Assembly (NCBI RefSeq): GCF_001905845.1
Contig: NZ_LIVZ01000004.1
Span: 558,001-622,000 of the forward strand
Direction of reading: 5' to 3'
DNA: 64,000 nt
DNA from: Streptomyces sp. TSRI0107
Lineage (GTDB): Bacteria; Actinomycetota; Actinomycetes; Streptomycetales; Streptomycetaceae
Shown: in pieces, positions 28,104 through 38,757 of the stretch
Layout: each line of letters begins with the position of its first letter
Numbering within the stretch: the stretch's first letter is position 1
Notes under the pieces: model-generated
What the model was told of the DNA's origin: nothing
Seen by the model: the letters and a program-made list of their open reading frames with translations, nothing else
Databases searched by the model: none
Program-made: the position numbers and the translations under genes

Positions 28104-28119
28104 TCACCCGATTGGGTGA
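28104..28119. promoter_or_regulatory. Palindrome upstream of the LolA-like gene
   Basis: TCACCCGATTGGGTGA is a 16-bp inverted repeat with perfect 6-bp arms, 35 bp upstream of the minus-strand start codon. It could be an operator in the leader or promoter of the LolA-ABC operon. Confidence 0.45.
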
Positions 28120-28290
28120 GGACTGGTTGGTTTTCGTGCTTCCCATCTGACCAAAGGCGAGAACGGTTTTCGTCAGACCGCGGGCTCAACTCGACGTACT
28201 GCTCCGGTATGACACCCCGGGCCGATGCCTCCCCCGACCCGTAGGGGTGAGGGGGCCTCAACTGGGCGCCGGTGTCCGGCTCTCGGGGGC

Positions 28291-28310
28291 GGGCCGGGGT
28301 CAGCCGGCCC
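28291..28310 (-). terminator. Hairpin at the 3' end of the polyprenyl synthase gene
   Basis: GGGCCGG and CCGGCCC with a six-base loop, overlapping the last codons and stop (28300-28302). It lacks a U-run. Confidence 0.45.
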
Positions 28311-29310
28311 GGTGGACCACCGCGTCGCACAGCTCCACGAGCGCACGCTTCGCGTAGCAGTCCGGCAGCGGGGCGAGGGCGGCCCGCGCCTCCTCGGCGT
28401 ACCGCACGGTGTCGCGGCGGGCCTGCTCCAGCGCCGGGTGGGCGCGCAGCGCGGCCAGCGCCTCGGCGTGCCGCGCGTCGTCGCTGAGGTCGGACTCCAG
28501 CAGCTCGCACAGGGCGATGTCCTCGGCCCGGCCGCGGCGCGCCGCCTGCTCCCGCAGCCGCAGCACGGGCAGGGTGGCGATGCCCTCGCGCAGGTCGGTG
28601 CCGGGGGTCTTGCCGGACTCGTGGGAGTCGGAGGCGATGTCCAGCACGTCGTCGGCGAGCTGGAAGGCGACGCCGAGCCGCTCGCCGTACTGGGTGAGGA
28701 CGCTCACGACCGACTCGTCGGCCCCGGACATCATCGCGCCGAAGCGGCAGGACACCGCGACCAGCGAGCCGGTCTTGCCGCCGAGCACGTCGAGGTAGTG
28801 GTCGACGGGGTCGCGGCCGTCCTGGGGTCCGGCGGTCTCCAGGATCTGCCCGGTGACCAGCCGCTCGAACGCCTCGGCCTGCACCCGCACCGCCTCCGGT
28901 CCGAGGTCGGCGAGGATGTGCGAGGCGCGGGCGAAGAGGAAGTCGCCGGTGAGGACCGCGACGGAGTTGCCCCAGCGGGTGTTGGCGCTGGCCACCCCGC
29001 GCCGGACGGCCGCCTCGTCCATCACGTCGTCGTGGTACAGCGTCGCCAGGTGGGTGAGCTCCACCACTACGGCGGAGGGCACGACTCCGGGCGCGTAGGG
29101 GTCGCCGAACTGGGCGGCGAGCATCACGAGCAGCGGCCGGAACCGCTTCCCGCCGGCCCGCACCAGGTGCTGCGCGGCCTGCGTGATGAAGGGGACCTCG
29201 CTCTTGGTGGCCTCGAGCAACCCTTCCTCGACAGCCGCCAATCCGGCCTGGACATCGGCTTCCAGAGCCTGGTCCCGCACGCTCAGCCCGAACGGCCCGA
29301 CGACGGTCAC
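28300..29310 (-). CDS. Long-chain polyprenyl diphosphate synthase (menaquinone side chain)
   Basis: Trans-prenyltransferase of 336 residues that extends farnesyl diphosphate with isopentenyl diphosphate. Both aspartate-rich motifs are intact: LYHDDVMDEA at about 92-101 and FQLADDVLDIASD at about 228-240; AGGKRFRPLLV binds IPP. The residues before the first motif are small (LTHLAT), which suits a long chain. Its place near menG, a geranylgeranyl reductase-like gene and complex I points to the heptaprenyl- to nonaprenyl tail of menaquinone; chain length cannot be read from sequence with certainty. GTG start with AGGAGA eight bases ahead. Confidence 0.92.
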   Translation of the reverse strand: MTVVGPFGLSVRDQALEADVQAGLAAVEEGLLEATKSEVPFITQAAQHLVRAGGKRFRPLLVMLAAQFGDPYAPGVVPSAVVVELTHLATLYHDDVMDEAAVRRGVASANTRWGNSVAVLTGDFLFARASHILADLGPEAVRVQAEAFERLVTGQILETAGPQDGRDPVDHYLDVLGGKTGSLVAVSCRFGAMMSGADESVVSVLTQYGERLGVAFQLADDVLDIASDSHESGKTPGTDLREGIATLPVLRLREQAARRGRAEDIALCELLESDLSDDARHAEALAALRAHPALEQARRDTVRYAEEARAALAPLPDCYAKRALVELCDAVVHRAG

Positions 29311-29464
29311 GAGGGGTCTCCTGTCTGCTGGTGTCTACCGGCGCTTACGCGGTTTGTCGATACGTCGCTGCCTTCACTCAAGTCAGCGTATCCGGTCACG
29401 TTTCGATCACCGATGCCGCCCACGGTTACAGCACGGGCGGTATCGGATCACGACCGGTATGTTT

Positions 29465-29492
29465 TTGATCAGCTCATAAGACGGGATATTTA
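29465..29492 (+). promoter_or_regulatory. Possible promoter of the CocE-type hydrolase gene
   Basis: TTGATC at 29465-29470 and TATTTA at 29487-29492 are 16 bp apart in an unusually A/T-rich stretch, 59 bp ahead of the start codon. This fits a sigma-70 class promoter. Confidence 0.45.
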
Positions 29493-29550
29493 CGGAACCG
29501 CACCCCAGCGGCCCTCCGGAGGTACCCCGACCGCCCCACCGAGGCCCCCG

Positions 29551-31572
29551 ATGAGCATCCGCATCCGCACGTCCTTCCCCCACGAGACGGCCCACCACGA
29601 CATCCGGATCCCGCTGCCGGACGGGACCTCTCTCCACGCGCGCGTGTGGCGCCCCCTGACGGACGAGCCCGTGCCCGCCCTCCTCGAGTACCTGCCGGAC
29701 CGGCTGACCGACTGGACCGCGCCGCGCGACGCCCAGCGCCACCCCTGGTACGCGGGCCACGGCTACGCCTCCGTCCGGGTCGACGCCCGCGGACACGGGA
29801 ACAGCGAGGGGCTGCCCGCCGACGCGCACCCGGCGCGGGCGGCGGCCGACGGCGTCGAGGTGGTGCACTGGCTGGCGGCCCAGCCCTGGTGCGACGGCAA
29901 GGTCGGCATGTTCGGCATCTCCTGGGGTGGCTCCGACTCCCTCCGGATCGCGGCCCTCGCGCCCGAGCCGCTCAAGGCGGTCGTCGCGGTCTGCGCCACG
30001 GACGACCGATATGACAACGACGCGCACTACCTGGGAGGTTCCGTCCTCGCGGCGGAGATGCACGCCCGGTCGGCGACGGTGCTCGCCTTCGCCGCCCGCC
30101 CGCCCGACCCGCGGTACGCCGGCGAGGCCTGGCGTGAGCTGTGGCTGAGCCGCCTGGAGCAGGTCGAACCCTTTCTGCACACCTGGCTGGCCCACCAGAC
30201 CCGGGACGCGTACCGGCGCGCCGGCGGCGTCCGCGAGGACTACGGGGCGGTCCGGGCCGCCGTCCTCGCGGTGGGCGGCTGGCACGACCCGTACCGCGAC
30301 ACCGTGCTCCGCCTGCTCGAACATCTCCCCGCCGATCGTGTCCGGGGCCTCATCGGCCCCTGGTCCCACCAGTACCCCGACCGCGGGCTGCCACCCGGCC
30401 CGGCGATCGGCTTCCTGCAGGAGACCCTGCGCTGGTGGGACCACTGGCTGAAGGGCGCCGACACCGGCGTCCTCGCGGAGCCCCTGCTGCGCGCGTACGT
30501 CACCGACTCGCACCGCCCGGCCACGACGTACCCCGCGCTGCCCGGCCGCTGGGTCGGCGAGCCCGCCTGGCCCTCACCGAACGTGACGCCCATCACCTAC
30601 GCACTCCAGGGCGCCCCCGTACTCGTACGGTCCCCTCTGCACACCGGCGTCGACGCCGGCCGGTTCCTCCCCCGCGGCGGCGACGCCGACCTGCCGCCCG
30701 ACCAGCGGGAGGAGGACGCGCGGTCGGCCTGCTTCGAGTTCGCGGTGCCCGAGGAGACCTGGGTGCTGGGGCGGCCCCGGGTGCGGCTGCGGCTGACCTG
30801 CGAGGTGCCGCGCGGGCAGGTGATCGCCCGGCTGTGCGAGGTGGCGCCGGACGGCGCGTCGACTCTGGTCACCCGGGGTGTGCTGAACCTGCCGCCACGC
30901 CGGGGCCCGGACCGCGCGGTCCCGTGGGAGCCGGGGGCGACGGAGGACGTGACGTTCGAGCTGGCCGGCATCGGCCACGCCTTCGCGCCCGGCCACCGCA
31001 TCCGGCTCGCCGTCTCCTCCGTGTACTGGCCGTGGGTCTGGCCGCAGCCGGAGTCGGCGGCCGGTTTCACCCTGGAGCCGGCCGGCAGCACGCTCGAGCT
31101 GCCGGTGCGGGCGCGGGAGGCCACGGAGGCGATCGGTTTCGAGGAGCCGGAGCAGGCCGCGCCGCTCGGCGTCAGCGTTCCCGCCACGCTGGACGAGCCC
31201 CGCCCCGAGCGGCTGGTGGTGCGGGACGTGGCCGGGGGCGAGTGGCGCCTGGAGGCCGGGCCCCGGTACGGCGGCACGCGCATGTATCCCGACGGGCTGG
31301 AGTGCACCGAGGAGGCGCGGGAGACGTACACGGTCCGCGACGACGATCCGCTCTCCCCCCGCGCCCGCGCGGACTGGTCGATCCGGCTGCACCGGCCGGA
31401 CATGGCCTGGGACACGACGATCCGCACCCGCTCGGAGATCGGCTGCGATGCGAATACCTTTATGTCCATCGATGAGGTGATTTGCACCGAAGGCGACGAG
31501 GTCGTGTTCCACCGCACTTGGGAGAAGCGGATCCCACGAACCGCCGGGCGACGGCGACTTGAGCACAACTAG
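29551..31572 (+). CDS. CocE/NonD-family alpha/beta hydrolase
   Basis: 673 residues, built like X-Pro dipeptidyl peptidases and cocaine esterase: an alpha/beta-hydrolase domain with nucleophile Ser in FGISWGGSDS (about 124), acid Asp in GGWHDPYRDTVL and His in GPWSHQYPDRG, then a helical cap and a C-terminal jelly-roll (HAFAPGHRIRLAVSSVYWPWVWPQPES, given here in part). The enzyme probably cleaves acyl, ester or amide bonds; no signal peptide is visible, so it is cytoplasmic. GAGG lies ahead of ATG 29551. Codons between 28225 and 29550 are open but are the shadow of the synthase gene on the other strand. Confidence 0.88.
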   Translation: MSIRIRTSFPHETAHHDIRIPLPDGTSLHARVWRPLTDEPVPALLEYLPDRLTDWTAPRDAQRHPWYAGHGYASVRVDARGHGNSEGLPADAHPARAAADGVEVVHWLAAQPWCDGKVGMFGISWGGSDSLRIAALAPEPLKAVVAVCATDDRYDNDAHYLGGSVLAAEMHARSATVLAFAARPPDPRYAGEAWRELWLSRLEQVEPFLHTWLAHQTRDAYRRAGGVREDYGAVRAAVLAVGGWHDPYRDTVLRLLEHLPADRVRGLIGPWSHQYPDRGLPPGPAIGFLQETLRWWDHWLKGADTGVLAEPLLRAYVTDSHRPATTYPALPGRWVGEPAWPSPNVTPITYALQGAPVLVRSPLHTGVDAGRFLPRGGDADLPPDQREEDARSACFEFAVPEETWVLGRPRVRLRLTCEVPRGQVIARLCEVAPDGASTLVTRGVLNLPPRRGPDRAVPWEPGATEDVTFELAGIGHAFAPGHRIRLAVSSVYWPWVWPQPESAAGFTLEPAGSTLELPVRAREATEAIGFEEPEQAAPLGVSVPATLDEPRPERLVVRDVAGGEWRLEAGPRYGGTRMYPDGLECTEEARETYTVRDDDPLSPRARADWSIRLHRPDMAWDTTIRTRSEIGCDANTFMSIDEVICTEGDEVVFHRTWEKRIPRTAGRRRLEHN

Positions 31573-31810
31573 CCCTATTGCCCGATTTGCCATTCTTGTG
31601 CTCGCGCGTGACTTGACTCACGAGGACGTTTACGCGCCCCTTTCGCGATCCTCCCCCGAAAACCCATCCCTCATTGACAGTTGACCCTTGGCAGTCGCAA
31701 AGGATCAAGTACCCCAAACGATCCGATCATGGTCAACAGGCGCGATATGTGATTCCGCCACTTGTTCCGGACATGTGCTCTCGCATAACTTCCCGGTCCG
31801 TCGGGCGGAA
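31573..31810. other. Intergenic region upstream of the ydaO leader
   Basis: Comparatively A/T-rich. TTGACAGTTGACCC at 31673-31686 offers two overlapping -35-like words, but no good -10 box is seen at the right spacing. The promoter of the riboswitch RNA must lie here. No gene is supported. Confidence 0.4.
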
Positions 31811-31993
31811 CGCCGAATCCTGCCGCCGCCCGCACACCGATCCGCTAACTCACTCGCAAGGCAGGAGCGGGGGACCCAGGTAAGTCGCCGGGCCGGGCAT
31901 CGCCCCGGTACGGCTTGGGGTGAAGTCGTGTGCCGTGGCACACGGCCGGGCACCTCCCAGCCCGAACCCGACAGCTCACCTCGCAGGCGCCGG
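31811..31993 (+). ncRNA. ydaO-yuaA class riboswitch (c-di-AMP)
   Basis: The segment shows the characteristic conserved words of this class: CGCCGAATCCTGCCGCC, then AGGCAGGAGCGGGGGACCCA, GGTAAGTCG, TTGGGGTGAAGTCG, and the closing CAGCCCGAACCCGACAGCTC and ACCTCGCAGGCG. A GTGTGCCGTGGCACAC hairpin is inserted near 31929-31945. It ends 14 bp before the start codon of a secreted cell-wall lytic enzyme, the usual Streptomyces target. By family knowledge, c-di-AMP binding lowers expression. Boundaries are approximate. Confidence 0.93.
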
Positions 31994-32007
31994 AGAGGAA
32001 ATTCGCC

Positions 32008-32502
32008 ATGCCTGCAAACGGTCTGCCCGCAAAGAGCCAGCCGGCCAAGGGCCGCCGTGCCCGTCTCGCCCGCACCCTCGCCGTCGCCGGCACCGGTGCC
32101 GCCGTGCTCGCCATGCCGCTGATCGGCGCGACCACCGCCTCCGCGGCCACCCCGGCCGCGACGACCGCCGTGACGGCGTACCCCAACAACCTCGACGGCT
32201 GGATCCGCGAGGCCATGACGATCATGGCCCAGCACGGCATCCCGGGCAGCTACGACGGCATCTACCGCAACATCATGCGCGAGTCCTCCGGCAACCCGCT
32301 GGCCATCAACAACTGGGACTCGAACGCCGCCAAGGGCACCCCGTCCAAGGGCCTGCTCCAGGTCATCGACCCGACCTTCGCCGCGTACCACGTGCCCGGC
32401 ACCGCCTACGACCCGTACGACCCGGTCGCGAACATCACGGCGGCCTGCAACTACGCGGCCGACCGCTACGGCTCCATCGACAACGTCTTCGGCGCGTACT
32501 GA
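32008..32502 (+). CDS. Secreted lytic transglycosylase (SLT-like)
   Basis: 164 residues: a signal peptide (RRARLARTLAVAGTGAAVLA, cleavage probably after TTASA), then a short lysozyme-like domain with IYRNIMRESSGNPLAINNWD (catalytic Glu in RESSG) and GTPSKGLLQVIDPTFAAYHV. It cuts glycan strands in peptidoglycan outside the cell. ATG 32008 has GGAGAGGAAATT ahead and directly follows the ydaO riboswitch. The 3' end overlaps the convergent HAD gene by 37 bp. Confidence 0.92.
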   Translation: MPANGLPAKSQPAKGRRARLARTLAVAGTGAAVLAMPLIGATTASAATPAATTAVTAYPNNLDGWIREAMTIMAQHGIPGSYDGIYRNIMRESSGNPLAINNWDSNAAKGTPSKGLLQVIDPTFAAYHVPGTAYDPYDPVANITAACNYAADRYGSIDNVFGAY

Positions 32503-33344
32503 GACTGAGGCCGCACGGCGGGACTGAAGAGACGTTCGAGGACGACGGCGATGCCGTCGTCCTCGTTCGACGTGGTGACCTCGTCGGCCACCGCCTTCAG
32601 TTCGGGGTGGGCGTTGGCCATGGCGACGCCGTGCGCCGCCCAGTCGAACATGGGGATGTCGTTCGGCATGTCGCCGAAGGCGAGGGTGTCCCTGGCGCCC
32701 AGCCCCAGATGCTCGGCCGCCAGCGCCAGCCCGGTCGCCTTGGTGATGCCGCACGGCTGCAGCTCGACCGTCCCCGGCCCCGACATGGTGACGGTCGCGA
32801 GCGAGCCGATCACCGAACGGGCGACCGCCGCCAACTCGTCGTCGGACAGCGTCGGGTGGCGCAGCAGCACCTTGCTGATCGGCTCGCCCCACAGGTCCTC
32901 GCGGCGCCCGACCCGCACCGCGGGCAGCGTGGGGTGCGGCATCCGGTAGCCGGGCTCGATCAGCGTCAGGCCGTCGGTCCCGTCCTGGTCGACCGCCGCG
33001 TACACCTGCCCCACCTCGGCCTCGATCTTGCCGAGCGCGTGCTCCGCCAGTTCCCGGTCGAGGGTCACCGACCACAACAGCCGGTCGGCGCCCGCGTCGT
33101 AGAGCTGCGCCCCCTGCCCGCACACCGCCAGCCCCGTGCCGCCCAGGTCCTCCAGCAGCGGACGCACCCGGGGCGCCGGGCGGCCGGTCACCACCAGATG
33201 CCGGGCCCCGGCCGCGGTCACCCGTGCGAGCGCGGCGCGCGACCGGTCGGAGACCGTGTCGTCGCCGCGCAGCAAGGTGCCGTCGAGGTCGGTGGCGATG
33301 AGCGAGTACGTGGTGCGCGCGGCATATGCGGTGGGAGGGGCCAT
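32466..33344 (-). CDS. HAD-superfamily hydrolase, Cof type
   Basis: 292-residue phosphatase. Motif I is LIATDLDGTLLRGDD with the nucleophile Asp at about 18, motif II is LVVTGRP, motif III lysine lies in GITKATGLALAAEHLG, and motif IV is AFGDMPNDIPMFDWA. The cap (residues about 85-190) is of the C2B type. Probable substrates are sugar phosphates or pyridoxal phosphate; none can be fixed. The last 12 codons are read antisense to the end of the transglycosylase gene and give a non-conserved tail. Confidence 0.9.
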   Translation of the reverse strand: MAPPTAYAARTTYSLIATDLDGTLLRGDDTVSDRSRAALARVTAAGARHLVVTGRPAPRVRPLLEDLGGTGLAVCGQGAQLYDAGADRLLWSVTLDRELAEHALGKIEAEVGQVYAAVDQDGTDGLTLIEPGYRMPHPTLPAVRVGRREDLWGEPISKVLLRHPTLSDDELAAVARSVIGSLATVTMSGPGTVELQPCGITKATGLALAAEHLGLGARDTLAFGDMPNDIPMFDWAAHGVAMANAHPELKAVADEVTTSNEDDGIAVVLERLFSPAVRPQSQYAPKTLSMEP

Positions 33345-33465
33345 GATCAGAGAATACGGACACCGGGCCCGCCCCGCTCACCTCTCAACTCCCTTGCCCG
33401 CCCTGGTTGTCAGTGGTCGATGCGATGCTTGGACTCACCGCACTGACAGATCGGGGGCGCGGGTT

Positions 33466-34068
33466 GTGACGGACCGGCGGGACACGTTCGCGGAACATCT
33501 GGCGCGGGCCGCGACCGGCGTGCTCGAACGCTTCCCGGCCGGACTGCGGCCGGAGATCTACGCCCTCTCCTTCCGCATCTGGCGCGTCGACGGCGACGAA
33601 CGCCGCCCCTATGTCGCCATCGGCTACAACACCGAGACCCAGTACGCGGCCGAACGCCGCCCCGAGGACCCCGGCGAGGCCCGCTGGAACTACGCCTGCT
33701 GGCTGCTCGACGGCTTCGAGACGCTGGGGAGCGTGCCCGAGGACCCGGTGGGCTCGGCGCTCCACCAGGAGGAGGCGCGGGCGGCCGGACTGTGGTTCGA
33801 GGAGGGGGACGGGGGCGGGGGCTTCGCCGATGACGAGATCGACGTGAAGTCCGATCTGCTCCGGTCGCACTTCTACGACACCTGTGTCGGCCTCGCCCGA
33901 ACGCTGCACGCCGAAGGCCATATCGAGCGGCTCCTCGGCCGGCCGCTGCCCGTCGTCGTGTTCGACATGGACTGTCCGGGCTGGGAGGTCGAGGCGACCG
34001 AGGCCGCCAACCCGCCTGGACTGATACGGGAGTTCCTGGCATGGCAGCGGGCCCAGGTGGCGGCATAG
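33466..34068 (+). CDS. Conserved hypothetical protein
   Basis: 200 residues, no signal peptide or membrane segment. I do not recognise a family with certainty. Notable stretches are YALSFRIWRVDGDERRPYVA, the aromatic RWNYACWLLDGFETLG and LPVVVFDMDCPGWEVEATEAANP. The mixture of acidic and aromatic residues suggests a small soluble alpha/beta protein. The GTG start at 33466 was chosen because the coding character begins there; GGGGGCGCGGG precedes it. Divergent from the HAD gene. Confidence 0.7.
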   Translation: MTDRRDTFAEHLARAATGVLERFPAGLRPEIYALSFRIWRVDGDERRPYVAIGYNTETQYAAERRPEDPGEARWNYACWLLDGFETLGSVPEDPVGSALHQEEARAAGLWFEEGDGGGGFADDEIDVKSDLLRSHFYDTCVGLARTLHAEGHIERLLGRPLPVVVFDMDCPGWEVEATEAANPPGLIREFLAWQRAQVAA

Positions 34069-34168
34069 GGACATTCCGGACTCTTTAAGCACTGCCCAAA
34101 CGGGGATCACCGCCGTAACGTGTGGCGCGACCGCATGGACCGCACGTACGAAAGTGAGGCAGTACCCC

Positions 34169-35389
34169 ATGCCCCCCTTCGATGTCCCCGAGGGCGACCC
34201 CTTCGGTCCGCACAACCTTCCGTACGGCGTGTTCTCACCCGCCGGTTCCGAGGAGCGGACCGTCGGCGTGCGGCTCGGCGACCACGTCCTCGACGCCGGC
34301 GCGGCGGCCCGGGTGCTCGGCTCCCCGTACGCCTCCCTGCTCGCACAGCCGACGCTGAACCCGCTGCTGGCGGCCGGACGCACCGCCTGGTCGGACGTGC
34401 GGCGCGCGCTCACGGCCTGGGTGACGGTGCCCTCCCACCGCGAGACCGTCGCCCCGCTGATGCACCCGCTGTCGTCGGTGACCCTGCATCTGCCCTTCGA
34501 GGTCGCCGACTACGTCGACTTCTACGCCTCCGAGAACCACGCCCGCAACGTCGGCCGGATGTTCCGCCCGGACGCCCCCGACTCGCTCACCCCCAACTGG
34601 AAGCACCTGCCGATCGGCTACCACGGCCGCTCCGGCACGGTCGTGGTCTCCGGCACCGACGTGGTCCGCCCGGCGGGCCAGCGCAAGGCGCCCGCCGACC
34701 CCGCGCCGGTCTTCGGGCCGTCCGTCCGCCTGGACATCGAGGCGGAGGTCGGCTTCGTGGTCGGCACGCCGTCACCGATGGGCAGCCCGGTCCCGCTGGG
34801 CGCCTTCCGGGAGCACGTCTTCGGGCTGTGCCTGCTCAACGACTGGTCGGCGCGGGACATCCAGGCCTGGGAGTACGTCCCCCTCGGGCCGTTCCTCGGC
34901 AAGTCGTTCGCCACCTCGGTGTCGGCGTGGATCACCCCGCTGGACGCACTGGAGGACGCGCGGGTCGCGCCGCCGGAGCGCACCCACGAGCTGCTGCCCT
35001 ACCTCGACGACACGGACGACGAGCCCGGCGGCTACGACCTGCGGATCTCCGTGTCCGTCAACGGCCATGTCGTCTCCGAGCCGCCCTTCTCCACCATGTA
35101 CTGGACCGCCGCCCAGCAGCTCGCCCACATGACCGTGAACGGCGCCTCGCTGCGCACCGGCGACCTCTACGGCTCCGGCACGGTCAGCGGCCCCGAGCCC
35201 GCCCAGCGCGGCTCCCTGCTGGAGCTGACCTGGAACGGCCGCGACCCGCTCGACCTCCCCGACGGCAAGCGCACGTTCCTGGAGGACGGCGACACGGTGA
35301 CCCTGACGGCCTGGGCCCCCGGCCCCGGCGGGGCGCGGGTGGGGTTGGGCGAGGTGACGGGAACGATCGTGTCCCGCCCCGCGGAGTGA
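34169..35389 (+). CDS. fahA: Fumarylacetoacetase
   Basis: Last step of tyrosine/homogentisate breakdown: fumarylacetoacetate to fumarate and acetoacetate. 406 residues, normal for the enzyme. Seen are the N-terminal SH3-like lead (PFGPHNLPYGVFS), YVDFYASENHARNVGRMFR with metal Asp/catalytic His, YHGRSGTVVVSG, the metal ligands in DIEAEVGFVVG, and LLNDWSARDIQAWEYVPLGP. ATG 34169 has GAGG ten bases ahead; a start 15 bases upstream is possible. No other tyrosine-catabolic gene is next to it. A 12-bp perfect hairpin follows. Confidence 0.95.
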   Translation: MPPFDVPEGDPFGPHNLPYGVFSPAGSEERTVGVRLGDHVLDAGAAARVLGSPYASLLAQPTLNPLLAAGRTAWSDVRRALTAWVTVPSHRETVAPLMHPLSSVTLHLPFEVADYVDFYASENHARNVGRMFRPDAPDSLTPNWKHLPIGYHGRSGTVVVSGTDVVRPAGQRKAPADPAPVFGPSVRLDIEAEVGFVVGTPSPMGSPVPLGAFREHVFGLCLLNDWSARDIQAWEYVPLGPFLGKSFATSVSAWITPLDALEDARVAPPERTHELLPYLDDTDDEPGGYDLRISVSVNGHVVSEPPFSTMYWTAAQQLAHMTVNGASLRTGDLYGSGTVSGPEPAQRGSLLELTWNGRDPLDLPDGKRTFLEDGDTVTLTAWAPGPGGARVGLGEVTGTIVSRPAE

Positions 35390-35429
35390 ACCTCCCCGCT
35401 TCACACCGCTGTTCAACCGCTGACGCACA

Positions 35430-35461
35430 CCGCCCGACGCCGTCATACTGGCGTCGGGCGG
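35430..35461 (+). terminator. Terminator after fumarylacetoacetase
   Basis: Perfect 12-bp stem CCGCCCGACGCC with GGCGTCGGGCGG and an eight-base loop, followed by TTGCG. It starts 41 bp after the stop codon. Confidence 0.88.
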
Positions 35462-35558
35462 TTGCGCGTGACACGGACGTGGGATGCCGGCGGCGCGCCC
35501 GTCGCCCGCACAGCACGACCCGAAGCCGCCCTCTCACTCCAGATCCGGAGCCTGTGGC

Positions 35559-36497
35559 ATGACCGTCTGCCTGCTCCTGCTGAGCGTCCTCGCTCTGACG
35601 GCCGCCGTGCCCGTCCCCCGCGCGCTGACCCGTGCCGCATGGCCCGAACGGGAGCCGGTGGTGGGGCTGTGGGTGTGGCAGTGCCTGGTCGCCACCGTCC
35701 TGCTGTGCTGTCTCACCGCCCTGACCCTGGGCGCGGCGGCGGTCTTCCAGACCGTCCGCGACCATGTCTTCGCGCCCGCCCCGCCGGCCGTCACCGCCGC
35801 CTACGACCTGTCCGCCGCACCGCCCTGGGCGGCCGCGCTCACCCTGCTGCTGGCCTGCGGCGCCGCCTGGACCACCGCGATGCTCGCCCGCGAGCTGGTC
35901 GAGGCCCGCCGCCGGCGCGGCCAGGCCCGCGCCCACCTGCGTGAACGCGCCCCGGATCTGCCGGCCGGGCTGCCTGCGGCGCGCGGCCCGCTGCTGGTCC
36001 TGGAGGACGAGTACCCGGACGCCTGGTGGCTGCCGGGCCATCCGGCGCAGCTGGTCGTCACCACCGGCGCCCTGCACCGCCTCACCGACCACCAGCTCGA
36101 CGCCGTCCTCACCCATGAGCGCGGCCACGCCCGGGCCCGCCACGACTGGCTGCTGCACCTGTCGACCGCGCTGGCCACCGGCTTTCCCCGGATCCCGCTG
36201 TTCACCCACTTCTGCGACCAGACGCACCGCCTCGTCGAACTGGCCGCCGACGACACCGCGTCCCGCCGCTGCGGTCACCTCACCACCGCACTCGCGCTGA
36301 TCGAGCTGAACCAGCACCGGGGTGTGCTGTCCTGCGCCTCCAGCCACCGGCTGCTCGGCGAGCGCGTCGACCGGCTGCTGGAGCCGCCGCCCCGGCTGGG
36401 CCGCCGCCATCGGGCCCTGACGACGGCGGTGGCGGCCCTGGTGCCGCTGCTGCCCCTGCTGATCACCTTCGCGCCGGGCCTGACGGCACTCGGCTGA
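35559..36497 (+). CDS. M56-family (BlaR1/MecR1-like) membrane metallopeptidase
   Basis: 312 residues with four hydrophobic helices (near 1-20, 36-62, 90-110, 285-305) and the zinc site LTHERGHARARHD at about 184-196; the third ligand is probably the Glu in LVELAADDTASR. This is the Streptomyces M56 type without an extracellular penicillin-binding sensor. M56 genes often pair with a BlaI-type repressor; none is next to it here. GGAG lies ahead of ATG 35559. Function is likely signalling proteolysis or membrane protein turnover. Confidence 0.88.
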   Translation: MTVCLLLLSVLALTAAVPVPRALTRAAWPEREPVVGLWVWQCLVATVLLCCLTALTLGAAAVFQTVRDHVFAPAPPAVTAAYDLSAAPPWAAALTLLLACGAAWTTAMLARELVEARRRRGQARAHLRERAPDLPAGLPAARGPLLVLEDEYPDAWWLPGHPAQLVVTTGALHRLTDHQLDAVLTHERGHARARHDWLLHLSTALATGFPRIPLFTHFCDQTHRLVELAADDTASRRCGHLTTALALIELNQHRGVLSCASSHRLLGERVDRLLEPPPRLGRRHRALTTAVAALVPLLPLLITFAPGLTALG

Positions 36498-36586
36498 GCG
36501 GGCCGGCAGCTCGCGTGGGCCAGGGCCCGGTGCGGCGAGAGTGCGTGCATGGCGTCGCCGGGCAGGCGGAAATCTGACGACAGGGC

Positions 36587-38584
<1,998 letters not shown>

Positions 38585-38705
38585 CGTCGCGTCCCCCGTG
38601 CGTCGTCCCTCGACCACTGCCTCCACGATAGGGGCCCGCACTGACACGTCCGGGAGTTATCCACAGGCCGGTTCCGGTCACCGTGCGTGACGTGGCACAC
38701 GGGAC

Positions 38706-38738
38706 GGGCCCCGGCTCCCTCACGGGGAACCGGGGCCC
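38706..38738 (-). terminator. Terminator of the main nuo operon
   Basis: GGGCCCCGG and CCGGGGCCC with an inner TCCC...GGGGA pair, 20 bp after the nuoN stop. It lies between convergent-free recQ start and nuoN, so it ends the 16-kb operon. Confidence 0.8.
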
Positions 38739-38757
38739 GACCCCGCGACCGTGCCGG

